From: an uncultured Candidatus Melainabacteria bacterium | Lineage (GTDB): Bacteria; Cyanobacteriota; Vampirovibrionia; Gastranaerophilales; Gastranaerophilaceae | Assembly (NCBI GenBank): GCA_934699705.1 | Contig: CAKUXD010000004.1 | Coordinates: forward strand, 1 to 64,000 | Direction of reading: 5' to 3' | Length of the DNA: 64,000 bases | Shown here: positions 43,533 to 51,849 of the stretch, in pieces | Numbering within the stretch: the first letter of the stretch is position 1 | How the letters are laid out: the number at the start of each line of letters is the position of its first letter | The notes under the pieces: model-generated | Database searches by the model: none | Told to the model about the DNA's origin: nothing | The model's input: the letters and a program-made list of their open reading frames with translations, nothing else | Program-made: the position numbers and the translations under genes

Positions 43533-44138
43533 ATGAAGAAATTTTTATTATTCTTATTTATATATTTCATTCTCCCTTTAACCGCAATGGCTAAAGTTGT
43601 GAAAGTTGAAGCTATTACCTCTTTTGATAGCAACAACCCTCCGCAAAATTTTACAATAAAATTAAAAGATAACATTATCAATGAAAATGTTACTTATTTT
43701 AAAGGTACAATTATGTCTGGATATATCTACCAGACAATTCCACCAAAAAGGCTAAAGCAAGACGCCTCTTTTATTTATATCCCCACAAAATACACGAACT
43801 TACAAGGCGAAATTTACCCGATAAACAATATCGTTTGTAAATATACAACTAAATTTAAACCTAAAGAAGCAATAACAAACGCACTTTATGTATTCGGAAC
43901 TGTGCCAATTATGGCAATTACTGCTGGTTACTACGCTACTGAAGGTGCTAAAAATCAAAAAAGTCAAAACACAAAAGACACAATTAAAGCTTCTGCCGAA
44001 AATGTCTATGACAACTCGCCACTTTCCTTAATTGAAAAAGGTGATTATTTAAAAATTAAGCAAAATCAAGATTTTTTACTTAATTTTGTTATAATAAAAC
44101 AACAAGAACCTAATTATGAATACAAAAAGGCGGATTAA
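43533..44138 (+). CDS. small exported protein, paralogue of the next gene
   Basis: The 201-aa protein has a signal peptide (MKKFLLFLFIYFILPL, then AMA-K). The mature part shares blocks with the following gene: VEAI.SFDSNNPP, KRLKQDASF, KYTT, EGA, and a closing PLSLIEKGDYLKIK. It looks like a beta-rich periplasmic or surface protein. I choose start 43533 from promoter position and signal-peptide quality. No family recognised; the pair probably arose by tandem duplication. Confidence 0.65.
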   Translation: MKKFLLFLFIYFILPLTAMAKVVKVEAITSFDSNNPPQNFTIKLKDNIINENVTYFKGTIMSGYIYQTIPPKRLKQDASFIYIPTKYTNLQGEIYPINNIVCKYTTKFKPKEAITNALYVFGTVPIMAITAGYYATEGAKNQKSQNTKDTIKASAENVYDNSPLSLIEKGDYLKIKQNQDFLLNFVIIKQQEPNYEYKKAD

Positions 44139-44139
44139 T

Positions 44140-44757
44140 ATGAAAAAATTTATTCTGACTTTTTTATTATTATTAATATTCGCAAGCCCAACTTTCGCAA
44201 AAGCCACTCAAGTTGAGGCTATGAGCGAATACGATAGCGATAATCCACCATTTAAGTTTGTATTTAAAGTCATTGAATACAATGAAATTGAAAATTTCAC
44301 TTCCTTGCTTGATGGAGATATTATTGAATCTGAAGTTGTTAAAACAAAAGATAATAAACGACTAAAGCAAAACGCAACATTTGCGTTAAAAATAACTAAA
44401 ATAATTCACAGAAATGGCGATATTCTTGAACCTGACAATGTTTTTGCTAAATACACGACAGCGTTAGACAAAGTTGAAATGTCTAAAAACGTAGCACTCA
44501 GCGTTGGAAATTATTTCGTAAAGGGTGTTTCGTTTGGGTATCGTACAATTGAAGGTGCAATTAAAAATCCCGAAGGTAATCGTTTTAAATCTGGTGGCAT
44601 AGCATTAGTAAATTCTACCCCTCTTGGTTACATTAACAAAGGTGAAGATATTAAAATAAAAGTTGGTGATAAATTTTTGTTGAATATTAAAGCAATTAAT
44701 TTGGATAATCCAACTATTATTGACGAATACAAGTACGATGTAACAAAACAAAATTAA
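44140..44757 (+). CDS. small exported protein, paralogue of the previous gene
   Basis: The 205-aa protein has a signal peptide (MKKFILTFLLLLIFASPTFA). Shared blocks with its neighbour: VEAM.EYDSDNPPFKF, KRLKQNATF, KYTT, EGA, PLGYINKGEDIKIK. I place the start at 44140, one base after the previous stop, with AAGGCGGA in front; the start at 44116 would precede the signal peptide with a basic tail. Unknown function, probably cotranscribed. Confidence 0.65.
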   Translation: MKKFILTFLLLLIFASPTFAKATQVEAMSEYDSDNPPFKFVFKVIEYNEIENFTSLLDGDIIESEVVKTKDNKRLKQNATFALKITKIIHRNGDILEPDNVFAKYTTALDKVEMSKNVALSVGNYFVKGVSFGYRTIEGAIKNPEGNRFKSGGIALVNSTPLGYINKGEDIKIKVGDKFLLNIKAINLDNPTIIDEYKYDVTKQN

Positions 44758-44824
44758 TACACTTTTTAGATGATTTAAGTCATGAAAAACATGGCTAACA
44801 TGCATGTCAGATGGGGGATACAGC

Positions 44825-45073
44825 ATGAAAGACATCGTACAAAATTTAACAGAACAAATTGAATCTCTAAGTAGCGACGCTCACTTTTATGACATGCAAA
44901 TTTTGTTTATAACTAATTTGCAAAAAACTTCACCTGAAGTTGAAAAAGAGATGGACGGAGAAACTTTTGAGTCTATTATTGAAACAGACAAAAAAATGAA
45001 AGAAAAAGTTCTTCAACAAATCGCATCATTAAATATTCAACTAAAATCTTTAACTAACGAAAAAGCGTCTTAA
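44825..45073 (+). CDS. short coiled-coil protein, unknown
   Basis: The 82-aa acidic, helical protein (MKDIVQNLTEQIESL...KKMKEKVLQQIASLNIQLKSL) shows heptad spacing of Leu/Ile. It starts at 44825 with GGGGGA upstream; an earlier in-frame ATG at 44804 lacks a ribosome-binding site. The end overlaps the convergent miaA by 4 bp. No known family. Confidence 0.55.
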   Translation: MKDIVQNLTEQIESLSSDAHFYDMQILFITNLQKTSPEVEKEMDGETFESIIETDKKMKEKVLQQIASLNIQLKSLTNEKAS

Positions 45074-45918
45074 TCTATTCCTAGTGCTTCATTTCGTCTA
45101 AACCAGGTTAATTGACGTTTTGCATAATTACGTGAATGTTGTTTTATTAATTCTACTGCTCGCTCCAGAGTAATTTCACCGTCAAAATATTGCAAAATTT
45201 CTTGATAACCAATTGTTTTTACAAAGTTTGGAATACGTCCATGTTTTTCAAGTAAAAACTTTGTTTCATCGACTAAACCTGCTTCAATCATTTTATCCAC
45301 ACGCTCATTTACTCTTTTATAAATTTCTTCGCGTGGCATATTAATTCCAATCCACTCCACATCATAAGGTTGTTCTTTTTGAGTTTCAACCTCTGATAAA
45401 GGTTGATTTAATCCTTTACAAATTTCTATGGCACGAATTATTTTTCTTTTTTCAGGAACATCAAAACCTTCAAGTGTTTTTTTATCTAGTTTTTCCAAGA
45501 TATCAACCAATTCATCTAAAGATTTTTCGCTTAATTCTTTTCTCAATTCCTCATTTGGCGAAACCTTTGGCGGTGCATAACCTTCTAATAACAACCTAAA
45601 ATATAGCCCCGTACCACCAACTACAATCGGAGTCTTTCCTTTTGCCAGAATTTCTTCTATCGCTTTCGTTGCATCATCGACATAAAGCCCTGCGGTATAA
45701 TCAATTTCTGGCTCTACAACATCAATTAAATAGTGTTTAATACCTTCTCTTTCTTCAATCGTAGGTTTTGCAACTGCGATTTCAAAACCTTTATAAACTA
45801 GTCTTGAATCCGCTGAAACTATTTCTCCATCAATTTTATGCGCCAATTCAACAGCTAATTTACTCTTGCCTGTCGCTGTCGGAGATGCTATTGCGATTAC
45901 CTTTGATTTTTTCTTCAT
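45070..45918 (-). CDS. miaA: tRNA dimethylallyltransferase
   Basis: It adds the isopentenyl group to A37 of tRNAs reading U-starting codons. P-loop SPTATGKSKLAVELA, the DSRLVYKGFEIAVAKP segment, GGTGLYFRLLLEG and the C-terminal RQLTWFRR are present. I use ATG 45918. That start lies 59 bp inside the end of the preceding membrane-protein gene in another frame, and no ribosome-binding site is visible. Confidence 0.93.
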   Translation of the reverse strand: MKKKSKVIAIASPTATGKSKLAVELAHKIDGEIVSADSRLVYKGFEIAVAKPTIEEREGIKHYLIDVVEPEIDYTAGLYVDDATKAIEEILAKGKTPIVVGGTGLYFRLLLEGYAPPKVSPNEELRKELSEKSLDELVDILEKLDKKTLEGFDVPEKRKIIRAIEICKGLNQPLSEVETQKEQPYDVEWIGINMPREEIYKRVNERVDKMIEAGLVDETKFLLEKHGRIPNFVKTIGYQEILQYFDGEITLERAVELIKQHSRNYAKRQLTWFRRNEALGID

Positions 45919-46708
45919 AATATAAAAATAATAATACAAATATATACACTATAAAATAGAAATATACTAATGTCATTACAAAATATGAAATCGGATTAAA
46001 CATTGAAATATAGTTCATAATCATCATTACTACGTTCAAAATCGAAATCAATATAAATAATAATATGCTTTGCGGTTTTAAAATAATTCTTTTAATTGCA
46101 TAAAACAATGCCTTTATGGGATTTTTTGTAGAATACAAAATTTCAACTGGCCAAAACATTGTAACTAATGAAAAAATTTGTAAAGAAAACATTATCAAAA
46201 AATACCAATAATTAAGTTTTAAAAGCTGAGTTTTAGTCATTGAATCCAATAAAGCCTGCATTGCAACTGGTGCTTCCGTTGCAGAAATAAATTGAGCAGG
46301 AGTTATACCAATACTGCCAATCAAATTCAAACCTATATAATAAATCGAAACTAAAACTATGTCGCCAAGGATTAAAAAAGCAATAGATAAACCTATGTAA
46401 GAACCTATATAATCAGCAATACCGACAGGAAACTCGTTCATCAGCTTAAACGTTTCATTTTCTTTATGAGGAATTTTATTTTTAAAATTATGAATAGCAG
46501 ATTTAATCATATAAAACCAGCCCGACATAAACGCACTAACCATTAACAATAAAGTTAAAAAGAATAAAAGCGCAGAAGGCAACACTTTTACCGCATCTTT
46601 TGCAACCATCAAATATATATTGATTAGCAAAAGAAATACTAAAAGTGGAGTCGCTAAAATAATATTTTCACTTGAAATTTTAAATGCATCTTTTAAAATT
46701 TTAATCAT
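45860..46708 (-). CDS. polytopic membrane protein, unknown
   Basis: The 282-aa protein has about six hydrophobic helices, a long cytoplasmic or external loop with no clear motif, and ends in a charged tail that overlaps miaA. It resembles DUF975/DUF4013-type six-helix proteins in general appearance only. AAAGGA precedes the ATG. It lies 12 bp downstream of the HgdB-like gene. Confidence 0.6.
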   Translation of the reverse strand: MIKILKDAFKISSENIILATPLLVFLLLINIYLMVAKDAVKVLPSALLFFLTLLLMVSAFMSGWFYMIKSAIHNFKNKIPHKENETFKLMNEFPVGIADYIGSYIGLSIAFLILGDIVLVSIYYIGLNLIGSIGITPAQFISATEAPVAMQALLDSMTKTQLLKLNYWYFLIMFSLQIFSLVTMFWPVEILYSTKNPIKALFYAIKRIILKPQSILLFILISILNVVMMIMNYISMFNPISYFVMTLVYFYFIVYIFVLLFLYYEEKIKGNRNSISDSDRQE

Positions 46709-46720
46709 AAAAAAATCCTT

Positions 46721-47875
46721 TTAAACAGTTTGTTTTTCTCTTTTATTCTTATTTTTATTTTCAATTTCAACTCTTCTTTTTTTACGACGCATTAAGTCAA
46801 CAAAGGCTTCTAATCTGGTAATATAACCTGCTTTTCCTGATTGTTCGTCCATTACAAGAGTTAAAATCGGAATATTGTGTTCTTCTCTCATTGCTGGGAA
46901 GATGTTTTGCGACATAATTTCTGGCATACATGTAAATGGGCTTATGTGAATAATACCGTCTTTTTTGTTTACATCAGCGTAAGCTACATCAGATACACAT
47001 TCAAGTGAATCACCACCTATATCTCTGTTTAGATAAGGTTTTGCCATTCTTTCTGCTCTTTGCAAGTGAGTTTCTTTTCCTCTAAAGATTTTTGGAATAA
47101 TAGCATCTTTTAAGAAACTACTTACAGTCAAACTACGTCTGGTTTGCACACCCATTTTACCTAATTCTCTTTCGATATATTGGTTAGAGAACGGATCACC
47201 AACCAAGTAAATTTCACCTGTGATATCTACGTGCAAGACTTCTCTGTTTTTATCAATTTGAGTCTTTGCCATTTCTGCTTTAACCTGTTTTTTTACTTTT
47301 CTCAATTCTCTAAGTGTACTAATTTTTTTATACATTTCAAGACATTTATTATAATGTTTTTCGGCTTCGCCTTGAGTAATTTCACGCGCTCTGTAATAAG
47401 CTAACATTGTTTCTAAATCATCAAGAGCAAAAACCATTTTAATCATCATTAAAACAGCACCAACAGTTGCAAACAAATCGTCTTTTCCAATTAATTCGCG
47501 GAAAAATTTGAACAAACCCTTAATACCATCATACAAAGACAGTTCAATATAATTTGCTTCATAACCCAAATCAGCAAGCGCGCTTTGAATATTAATCCCA
47601 TAAACACCTAATCTGCAACAGCCAGGAGAAGTAAGCATTGCAACGTAATCAGTACCACCTTCAATTGCTTCAATAAAATTACCTAAAATTAATTTATAAG
47701 GTAAACAAACAGACTCAGGGGCATTTTTAACTCCCAAAGATAATGTTTTTTTGTTTGTATATGGCGGAACATAAGCTTCAACACCAAATCTTCTCAACGC
47801 AGCAGACCAAGCTACTGATATTGTACCCATGTGCGGAAATGCTACTTTAATTTTTTTCTTATTATTTTCTTTCAT
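46721..47875 (-). CDS. 2-hydroxyacyl-CoA dehydratase/BcrC-HgdB-like [4Fe-4S] protein
   Basis: The 384-aa protein has the fold markers of the DUF2229/HgdB group: VAFPHMGTISVAW, a cysteine in PESVCLPYKLILGNFIEA, SPGCCRLGVYG, and a C-terminal ISPFTCMPEIMSQNI followed by ILTLVMDEQSGKAG. Those cysteines probably hold an iron-sulphur cluster. Relatives are electron-activated dehydratases or their activase partners. No activase ATPase or CoA-transferase is nearby, so the substrate is unknown. GGAAG precedes the ATG, 1 bp after gcvPB. Confidence 0.75.
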   Translation of the reverse strand: MKENNKKKIKVAFPHMGTISVAWSAALRRFGVEAYVPPYTNKKTLSLGVKNAPESVCLPYKLILGNFIEAIEGGTDYVAMLTSPGCCRLGVYGINIQSALADLGYEANYIELSLYDGIKGLFKFFRELIGKDDLFATVGAVLMMIKMVFALDDLETMLAYYRAREITQGEAEKHYNKCLEMYKKISTLRELRKVKKQVKAEMAKTQIDKNREVLHVDITGEIYLVGDPFSNQYIERELGKMGVQTRRSLTVSSFLKDAIIPKIFRGKETHLQRAERMAKPYLNRDIGGDSLECVSDVAYADVNKKDGIIHISPFTCMPEIMSQNIFPAMREEHNIPILTLVMDEQSGKAGYITRLEAFVDLMRRKKRRVEIENKNKNKREKQTV

Positions 47876-47876
47876 A

Positions 47877-49304
47877 TTATTCTTCCATTCTATAATTCAA
47901 ATCTGGTTTTCTTGCGGCAAGTGTTTCATCAATTTTTTTAACAGGAGCGCTATTTGGCGCACTTAAAATAATTTCTGGATTTTCTTGCACTTCTTTTGCA
48001 ATTTTTTGCATTACGTTAATAAATTCGTCTAATCTTTCTTTATTTTCCGATTCAGTCGGCTCAATCATCATAGCTTCATGAACAATTAGAGGGAAATAAA
48101 TCGTTGGCGGGTGAATATCACTATCCATAAGTCTTTTTGCCATATTTAAAGTTGAAATACCTTTTTCTTTTTGTAAATCGCCTGATAAAACAAATTCGTG
48201 CATACAAGGCTCATCATAAGGTATTTTAAAATCATTTTTCAAATGTTCTTTTATATAATTAGCGTTCAAAACCGCATCTGCGCTAACTTGTTTTAAATCT
48301 TTGCCCATCATTAAAATATAGGCATAAGCTCGAATTAGCACTCCAAAATTACCAAAATACCCTTTAACATTACCAATAGAATTGGCTAAATTGTAATTTC
48401 TATGATATTTTTCCCCATCAAAAGTAATAACAGGTACTGGCAAAAAGTCCTTTAACTTATCAACAACTCCAACAGGTCCAGCTCCAGGACCTCCACCACC
48501 ATGAGGTGTAGAGAAAGTTTTATGCAAATTCAAATGGACAATGTCAAAACCCATAAGTTTTGGATTTGTATATCCCATAATTGCATTGAAATTAGCGCCG
48601 TCGTAATATAGCAAAGAACCATTTTCATGCATTAATTTTGAAATTTCCAAAACATTTTCTTCAAAAATCCCTAAAGTATTAGGGTTTGTCATCATAATCG
48701 CTGCAACATCTTTATCTAACAACGCTTTTAGTGCTTCAATATCAACTTGACCTTTTTCATTAGACTTAACTTCAACAATATCAAAGCCAGCCATCTTAGC
48801 ACTTGCAGGATTTGTTCCATGCGCAGAATCAGGAATAATAACTTTTTTCCTATCTTCGCCAATTGAGTCAAAATATTTTTTTACAATCATCATTCCTGTA
48901 AATTCACCATGAGCACCAGCTGCAGGCTGTAATGTAACAGAGTCCATACCAGTTACAACTTTTAGCGCCTCTTGAAGTTTATACATCAACTCCAAAGCAC
49001 CTTGCACATCTTCATCTTTCAACGCAGGGTGAAGATTTAAAAAACCTTCCAAATTAGCTAACATCTCATTAACTTTTGGGTTGTATTTCATTGTACAAGA
49101 ACCTAATGGATAAAATCCTTTTTCAATACAAAAATTCTTATCAGAAAGTTGTTTATAATGACGTAAAACTTCTAATTCACTTGTTTGAGGCAATCCAATT
49201 TTACCTTTTCTTAAAAATTTTTCATCAATAAAATCGACTTTCACCTCGCCATTAAAAAAATTTATACCGTTCACATCATTACTTTTTTCAAATATATTTT
49301 TCAA
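47877..49304 (-). CDS. gcvPB: glycine dehydrogenase (decarboxylating) subunit 2
   Basis: The 475-aa C-terminal half of a split P-protein has the PLP lysine in HLNLHKTFSTPHGGGGPGAGP and the TMKYNPKVNE region. It decarboxylates glycine with subunit 1 and the H protein. Subunit 1 (gcvPA), gcvH and gcvT are not adjacent, which is unusual. Translation seems to start at TTG 49304, with AGGAGA 12 nt upstream. Confidence 0.9.
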   Translation of the reverse strand: MKNIFEKSNDVNGINFFNGEVKVDFIDEKFLRKGKIGLPQTSELEVLRHYKQLSDKNFCIEKGFYPLGSCTMKYNPKVNEMLANLEGFLNLHPALKDEDVQGALELMYKLQEALKVVTGMDSVTLQPAAGAHGEFTGMMIVKKYFDSIGEDRKKVIIPDSAHGTNPASAKMAGFDIVEVKSNEKGQVDIEALKALLDKDVAAIMMTNPNTLGIFEENVLEISKLMHENGSLLYYDGANFNAIMGYTNPKLMGFDIVHLNLHKTFSTPHGGGGPGAGPVGVVDKLKDFLPVPVITFDGEKYHRNYNLANSIGNVKGYFGNFGVLIRAYAYILMMGKDLKQVSADAVLNANYIKEHLKNDFKIPYDEPCMHEFVLSGDLQKEKGISTLNMAKRLMDSDIHPPTIYFPLIVHEAMMIEPTESENKERLDEFINVMQKIAKEVQENPEIILSAPNSAPVKKIDETLAARKPDLNYRMEE

Positions 49305-49306
49305 AA

Positions 49307-49912
49307 CTAAATCATCTCCTGTTTTGCCAACTCTTTTTTTATTCTATTCAACCCTGATTGAATTATTCTTGAAATTCTTGACGGTGAAATTTGATATTCT
49401 TCAGACATTTCGCGTAATTTTTTATCTTTAAAAAACTTTTGTTCAATAAATTCTCTTTCACGCTCTGGCAACGTTTCCATTAAGGCTTCAACTTTTGATT
49501 TAAGCTGAGTGAACATCAGCATTTCTTCAGGACTTCTATCTGTTGAACGGATAATTGTAGGATTTTCGGCATCTGCCATTTCATCAACAGACAAAATAGT
49601 TTTATACATAGCTTCTCTAACGCCATCTGAATCTTCCATAATGTCGCGTTTTTGCTTCATCGAATACCATTTATAACGACGTCTAACTTCGTTTCTTATC
49701 GACCATTTAATCGCTGTTGAAAGATATGATTGATTGTATGAATCAGGCGATTTATGTTTAAAAAGGATATATAAAGTTTGCGTACCAATATTAACCATTT
49801 CAATGTAATCCAACAGATGCGAGGTTGACGCCATTTTTGATGCTTCAACTTTGCAAACTGTTTCAATTAGATTTTGATAGCTTTTTAAATTAATACTCTG
49901 TACTGGCGGCAT
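49307..49912 (-). CDS. RNA polymerase sigma-70-family factor, group 3-like
   Basis: About 201 aa. Region 2 is MASTSHLLDYIEMVNIGTQTLY...YLSTAIKWSIRNEVRRRYKW; region 4 is LPEREREFIEQKFFKDKKLREMSEEYQISPSRISRIIQSGLNRIKKEL. Region 1.2 and most of region 3 are short, so it is an alternative sigma factor rather than the housekeeping one. I choose ATG 49912 (MPPVQSINLK), preceded by AGGGTGA; the 49960 start adds an unlikely hydrophobic stretch. No anti-sigma gene adjoins it. Confidence 0.82.
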   Translation of the reverse strand: MPPVQSINLKSYQNLIETVCKVEASKMASTSHLLDYIEMVNIGTQTLYILFKHKSPDSYNQSYLSTAIKWSIRNEVRRRYKWYSMKQKRDIMEDSDGVREAMYKTILSVDEMADAENPTIIRSTDRSPEEMLMFTQLKSKVEALMETLPEREREFIEQKFFKDKKLREMSEEYQISPSRISRIIQSGLNRIKKELAKQEMI

Positions 49913-50000
49913 GCCATTCACCCTAATCACACAATATCCTAATATAATTATACCAAACAATATCTTTTTTAGTTAAGATTGTTAAATAATACTTACAATT

Positions 50001-50033
50001 AAAATAAAAGGCGCGAAACAAGTGTTTCGCGCC
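50001..50033 (-). terminator. terminator of rpsT
   Basis: GGCGCGAAAC / GTTTCGCGCC with an ACTT loop is followed on the minus strand by TTTTATTTT. Confidence 0.85.
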
Positions 50034-50058
50034 CTTAAAGTTTTTTGAAAAAATAAAA

Positions 50059-50328
50059 TTATTCAGCTAACAATTTTTTTGCAGCTAAAGTTAATCTTGA
50101 TTTTTTTCTTGAAGCAGTATTTTTGTGTAAAATACCTTTTGAAACTGCTTTATCACAAAGTTGGTATGCTTTTGATAATGCACCTTTTAATGCTTCTTCG
50201 TCTTTGGCTTTAGCTAATTCAAGAACTTTTTTCAAAGCTGTTTTGATTGAAGTTTTGAAAGCAACATTTTTTTCGTGATTTCTTTCTGCAACCAATACTC
50301 TTTTCTTAGCTGATTTAATATTTGCCAT
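50059..50328 (-). CDS. rpsT: 30S ribosomal protein bS20
   Basis: The 89-aa very basic helical protein begins MANIKSAKKRVLVAERN and has KGILHKNTASRKKSRL, both S20 hallmarks. AAGGAC precedes the ATG. Monocistronic with its own terminator. Confidence 0.95.
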   Translation of the reverse strand: MANIKSAKKRVLVAERNHEKNVAFKTSIKTALKKVLELAKAKDEEALKGALSKAYQLCDKAVSKGILHKNTASRKKSRLTLAAKKLLAE

Positions 50329-50486
50329 TTTGTCCTTCTTTCTTTTACTGAGAGTAAATAAAAAGTTAATGACGCTTTTTATAAACTCTTATAACTCTGA
50401 GGATAGTGAGTTACTGAAATTGTAGAATAAATAAAAATACGTGTCAAGAAGATTATAAGTATTATATATGTCCATTCAGCGTCTAC

Positions 50487-51266
50487 TTATTTACAACTTG
50501 TATTTTCCCAAGATAGTTCTGTACCATTAGGACAAACACCCTCATCATCTGCTTTTAAATAATCCATATTACCATTAGCAATCACCCAACCAGCACAACT
50601 AAATCTAGTATTAAAACAAGTTGCTTGAAGTCTTTCCAATGTCGAACCTTCCGAAGTATTTTGTGCACCTGTAGGAACAATACCTGATTTTGATATAAGA
50701 AAAATAAAAGTATCAATACCATAGGAATTAACCCCTTTAGGTCCATCAATATCTACGTCAATAGAACCACAAACATCACTAATTTGACCGTTAACACTTG
50801 TACAGGTATTATCCAAAATAAAAAAGTTAACTGCAGTTCCATCTGCTAATAAATAAGCCTTCTGAAAGCCTATAGCAGTATTTCCTGGACCAGCTTTATA
50901 TAATCCAGAAGCAAAACAACCAGATTCTCCTTCTACACAAGTTTTATTTATTTTTAAAAAATCACCTATGCGATTTGCAGTAATTACTTCAGCACTATCA
51001 TCTTGACCTAAATTTACAAACCACTTTGGTATAGAACCATAAGTTGCCACAGCTCGACCGAAAGCATCATCTAGGTTTGCGTAAATCTTTTGAAGCTTTG
51101 CAACTTTTTCTTTATTACCTGTTGATTGGTTTAAGTTTGGAATAGTTAATGCTGCAACTACGCCAATAATCCCCATTACAACAAGCGTTTCTGCAAGAGT
51201 AAATGCTAATTTTGAAAATAGTGAATTATAAGCGGATAAACAAAACTTATTAACAATATTTTTCAT
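50487..51266 (-). CDS. type IV pilin-like protein 3
   Basis: The 259-aa paralogue has a conventional 21-residue leader (NSLFSKLA then FTLAETLVVMGIIGVVAAL...STGNKEKVAKLQK), a VDVDIDGPKGVNSYGID loop and a C-terminal LSWENTSCK. Here the short leader ends in the same NSL region that follows the insertion in gene 2, so this copy probably shows the unexpanded form. AAGGAG precedes the ATG. Monocistronic. Confidence 0.82.
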   Translation of the reverse strand: MKNIVNKFCLSAYNSLFSKLAFTLAETLVVMGIIGVVAALTIPNLNQSTGNKEKVAKLQKIYANLDDAFGRAVATYGSIPKWFVNLGQDDSAEVITANRIGDFLKINKTCVEGESGCFASGLYKAGPGNTAIGFQKAYLLADGTAVNFFILDNTCTSVNGQISDVCGSIDVDIDGPKGVNSYGIDTFIFLISKSGIVPTGAQNTSEGSTLERLQATCFNTRFSCAGWVIANGNMDYLKADDEGVCPNGTELSWENTSCK

Positions 51267-51288
51267 AAAATTCTCCTTATTTTTTACA

Positions 51289-51317
51289 ATTATAAACTAT
51301 TTTTCTTGGTTTTTCAA
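51289..51317 (-). promoter_or_regulatory. promoter of pilin-like gene 3
   Basis: Minus-strand TTGAAA (51312-51317), 17-nt spacer, TATAAT (51289-51294). The spacing equals that of genes 1 and 2, but the sequence differs and no CTATT tract is present. Confidence 0.65.
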
Positions 51318-51456
51318 TAATATTTTGTAAAAATAAAAGTAATTTACAAAAAGTTACAAACAATTATTTATTTTTGACTAATTCAAAATCTTCATTAAAT
51401 AAACAACATCTACATAAATTTTTCTACAAATTCTACAAAATGCAATCGAGGTAATT

Positions 51457-51849
51457 ATGATTTTAGAGCTATTAAAAAACTTATTTTCTAGTGAACAAAA
51501 ATGTCAACACGCACATGTTAGTATAGATAAAGATTTCGGCTACTGTCCTGATTGCGGAGCATTAATCGAAAATCAATGGTACATCGTTAGATGTGCTTGT
51601 TGCGGAATTAAAGAAAAAGCCATTGTTAAAAACGGGAAAATTGTACCTATTTCAAACTTCTGCCATAACTGCGGAAGTGAAGAATATATCGTAGAAAAAC
51701 TTGATACTATTGATTTTATTAACATTAACTATGCGGTATTAATCAGAAAAGAAACTGAAACAAGAAGTGCTAGAAAAATTACTCAATGCTGGGTTGATGC
51801 TAGAGAAAAAACATTCGAGCAACCACTACTGCTGCCACAATTCCAATAA
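51457..51849 (+). CDS. zinc-ribbon protein, unknown
   Basis: The 130-aa protein has three CxxC knuckles (YCPDCG, RCACCG, FCHNCG), suggesting one or two treble-clef or ribbon zinc sites between residues 29 and 75. The C-terminal third has no motif. GAGG precedes the ATG. Its last 50 bp overlap the convergent spmB. No family recognised. Confidence 0.65.
   Translation: MILELLKNLFSSEQKCQHAHVSIDKDFGYCPDCGALIENQWYIVRCACCGIKEKAIVKNGKIVPISNFCHNCGSEEYIVEKLDTIDFININYAVLIRKETETRSARKITQCWVDAREKTFEQPLLLPQFQ

Noticed and set aside
23325..45303. TTATCCACA DnaA boxes as an origin
   Set aside because: The three copies are tens of kilobases apart inside coding sequence; no cluster or AT-rich unwinding region accompanies them.
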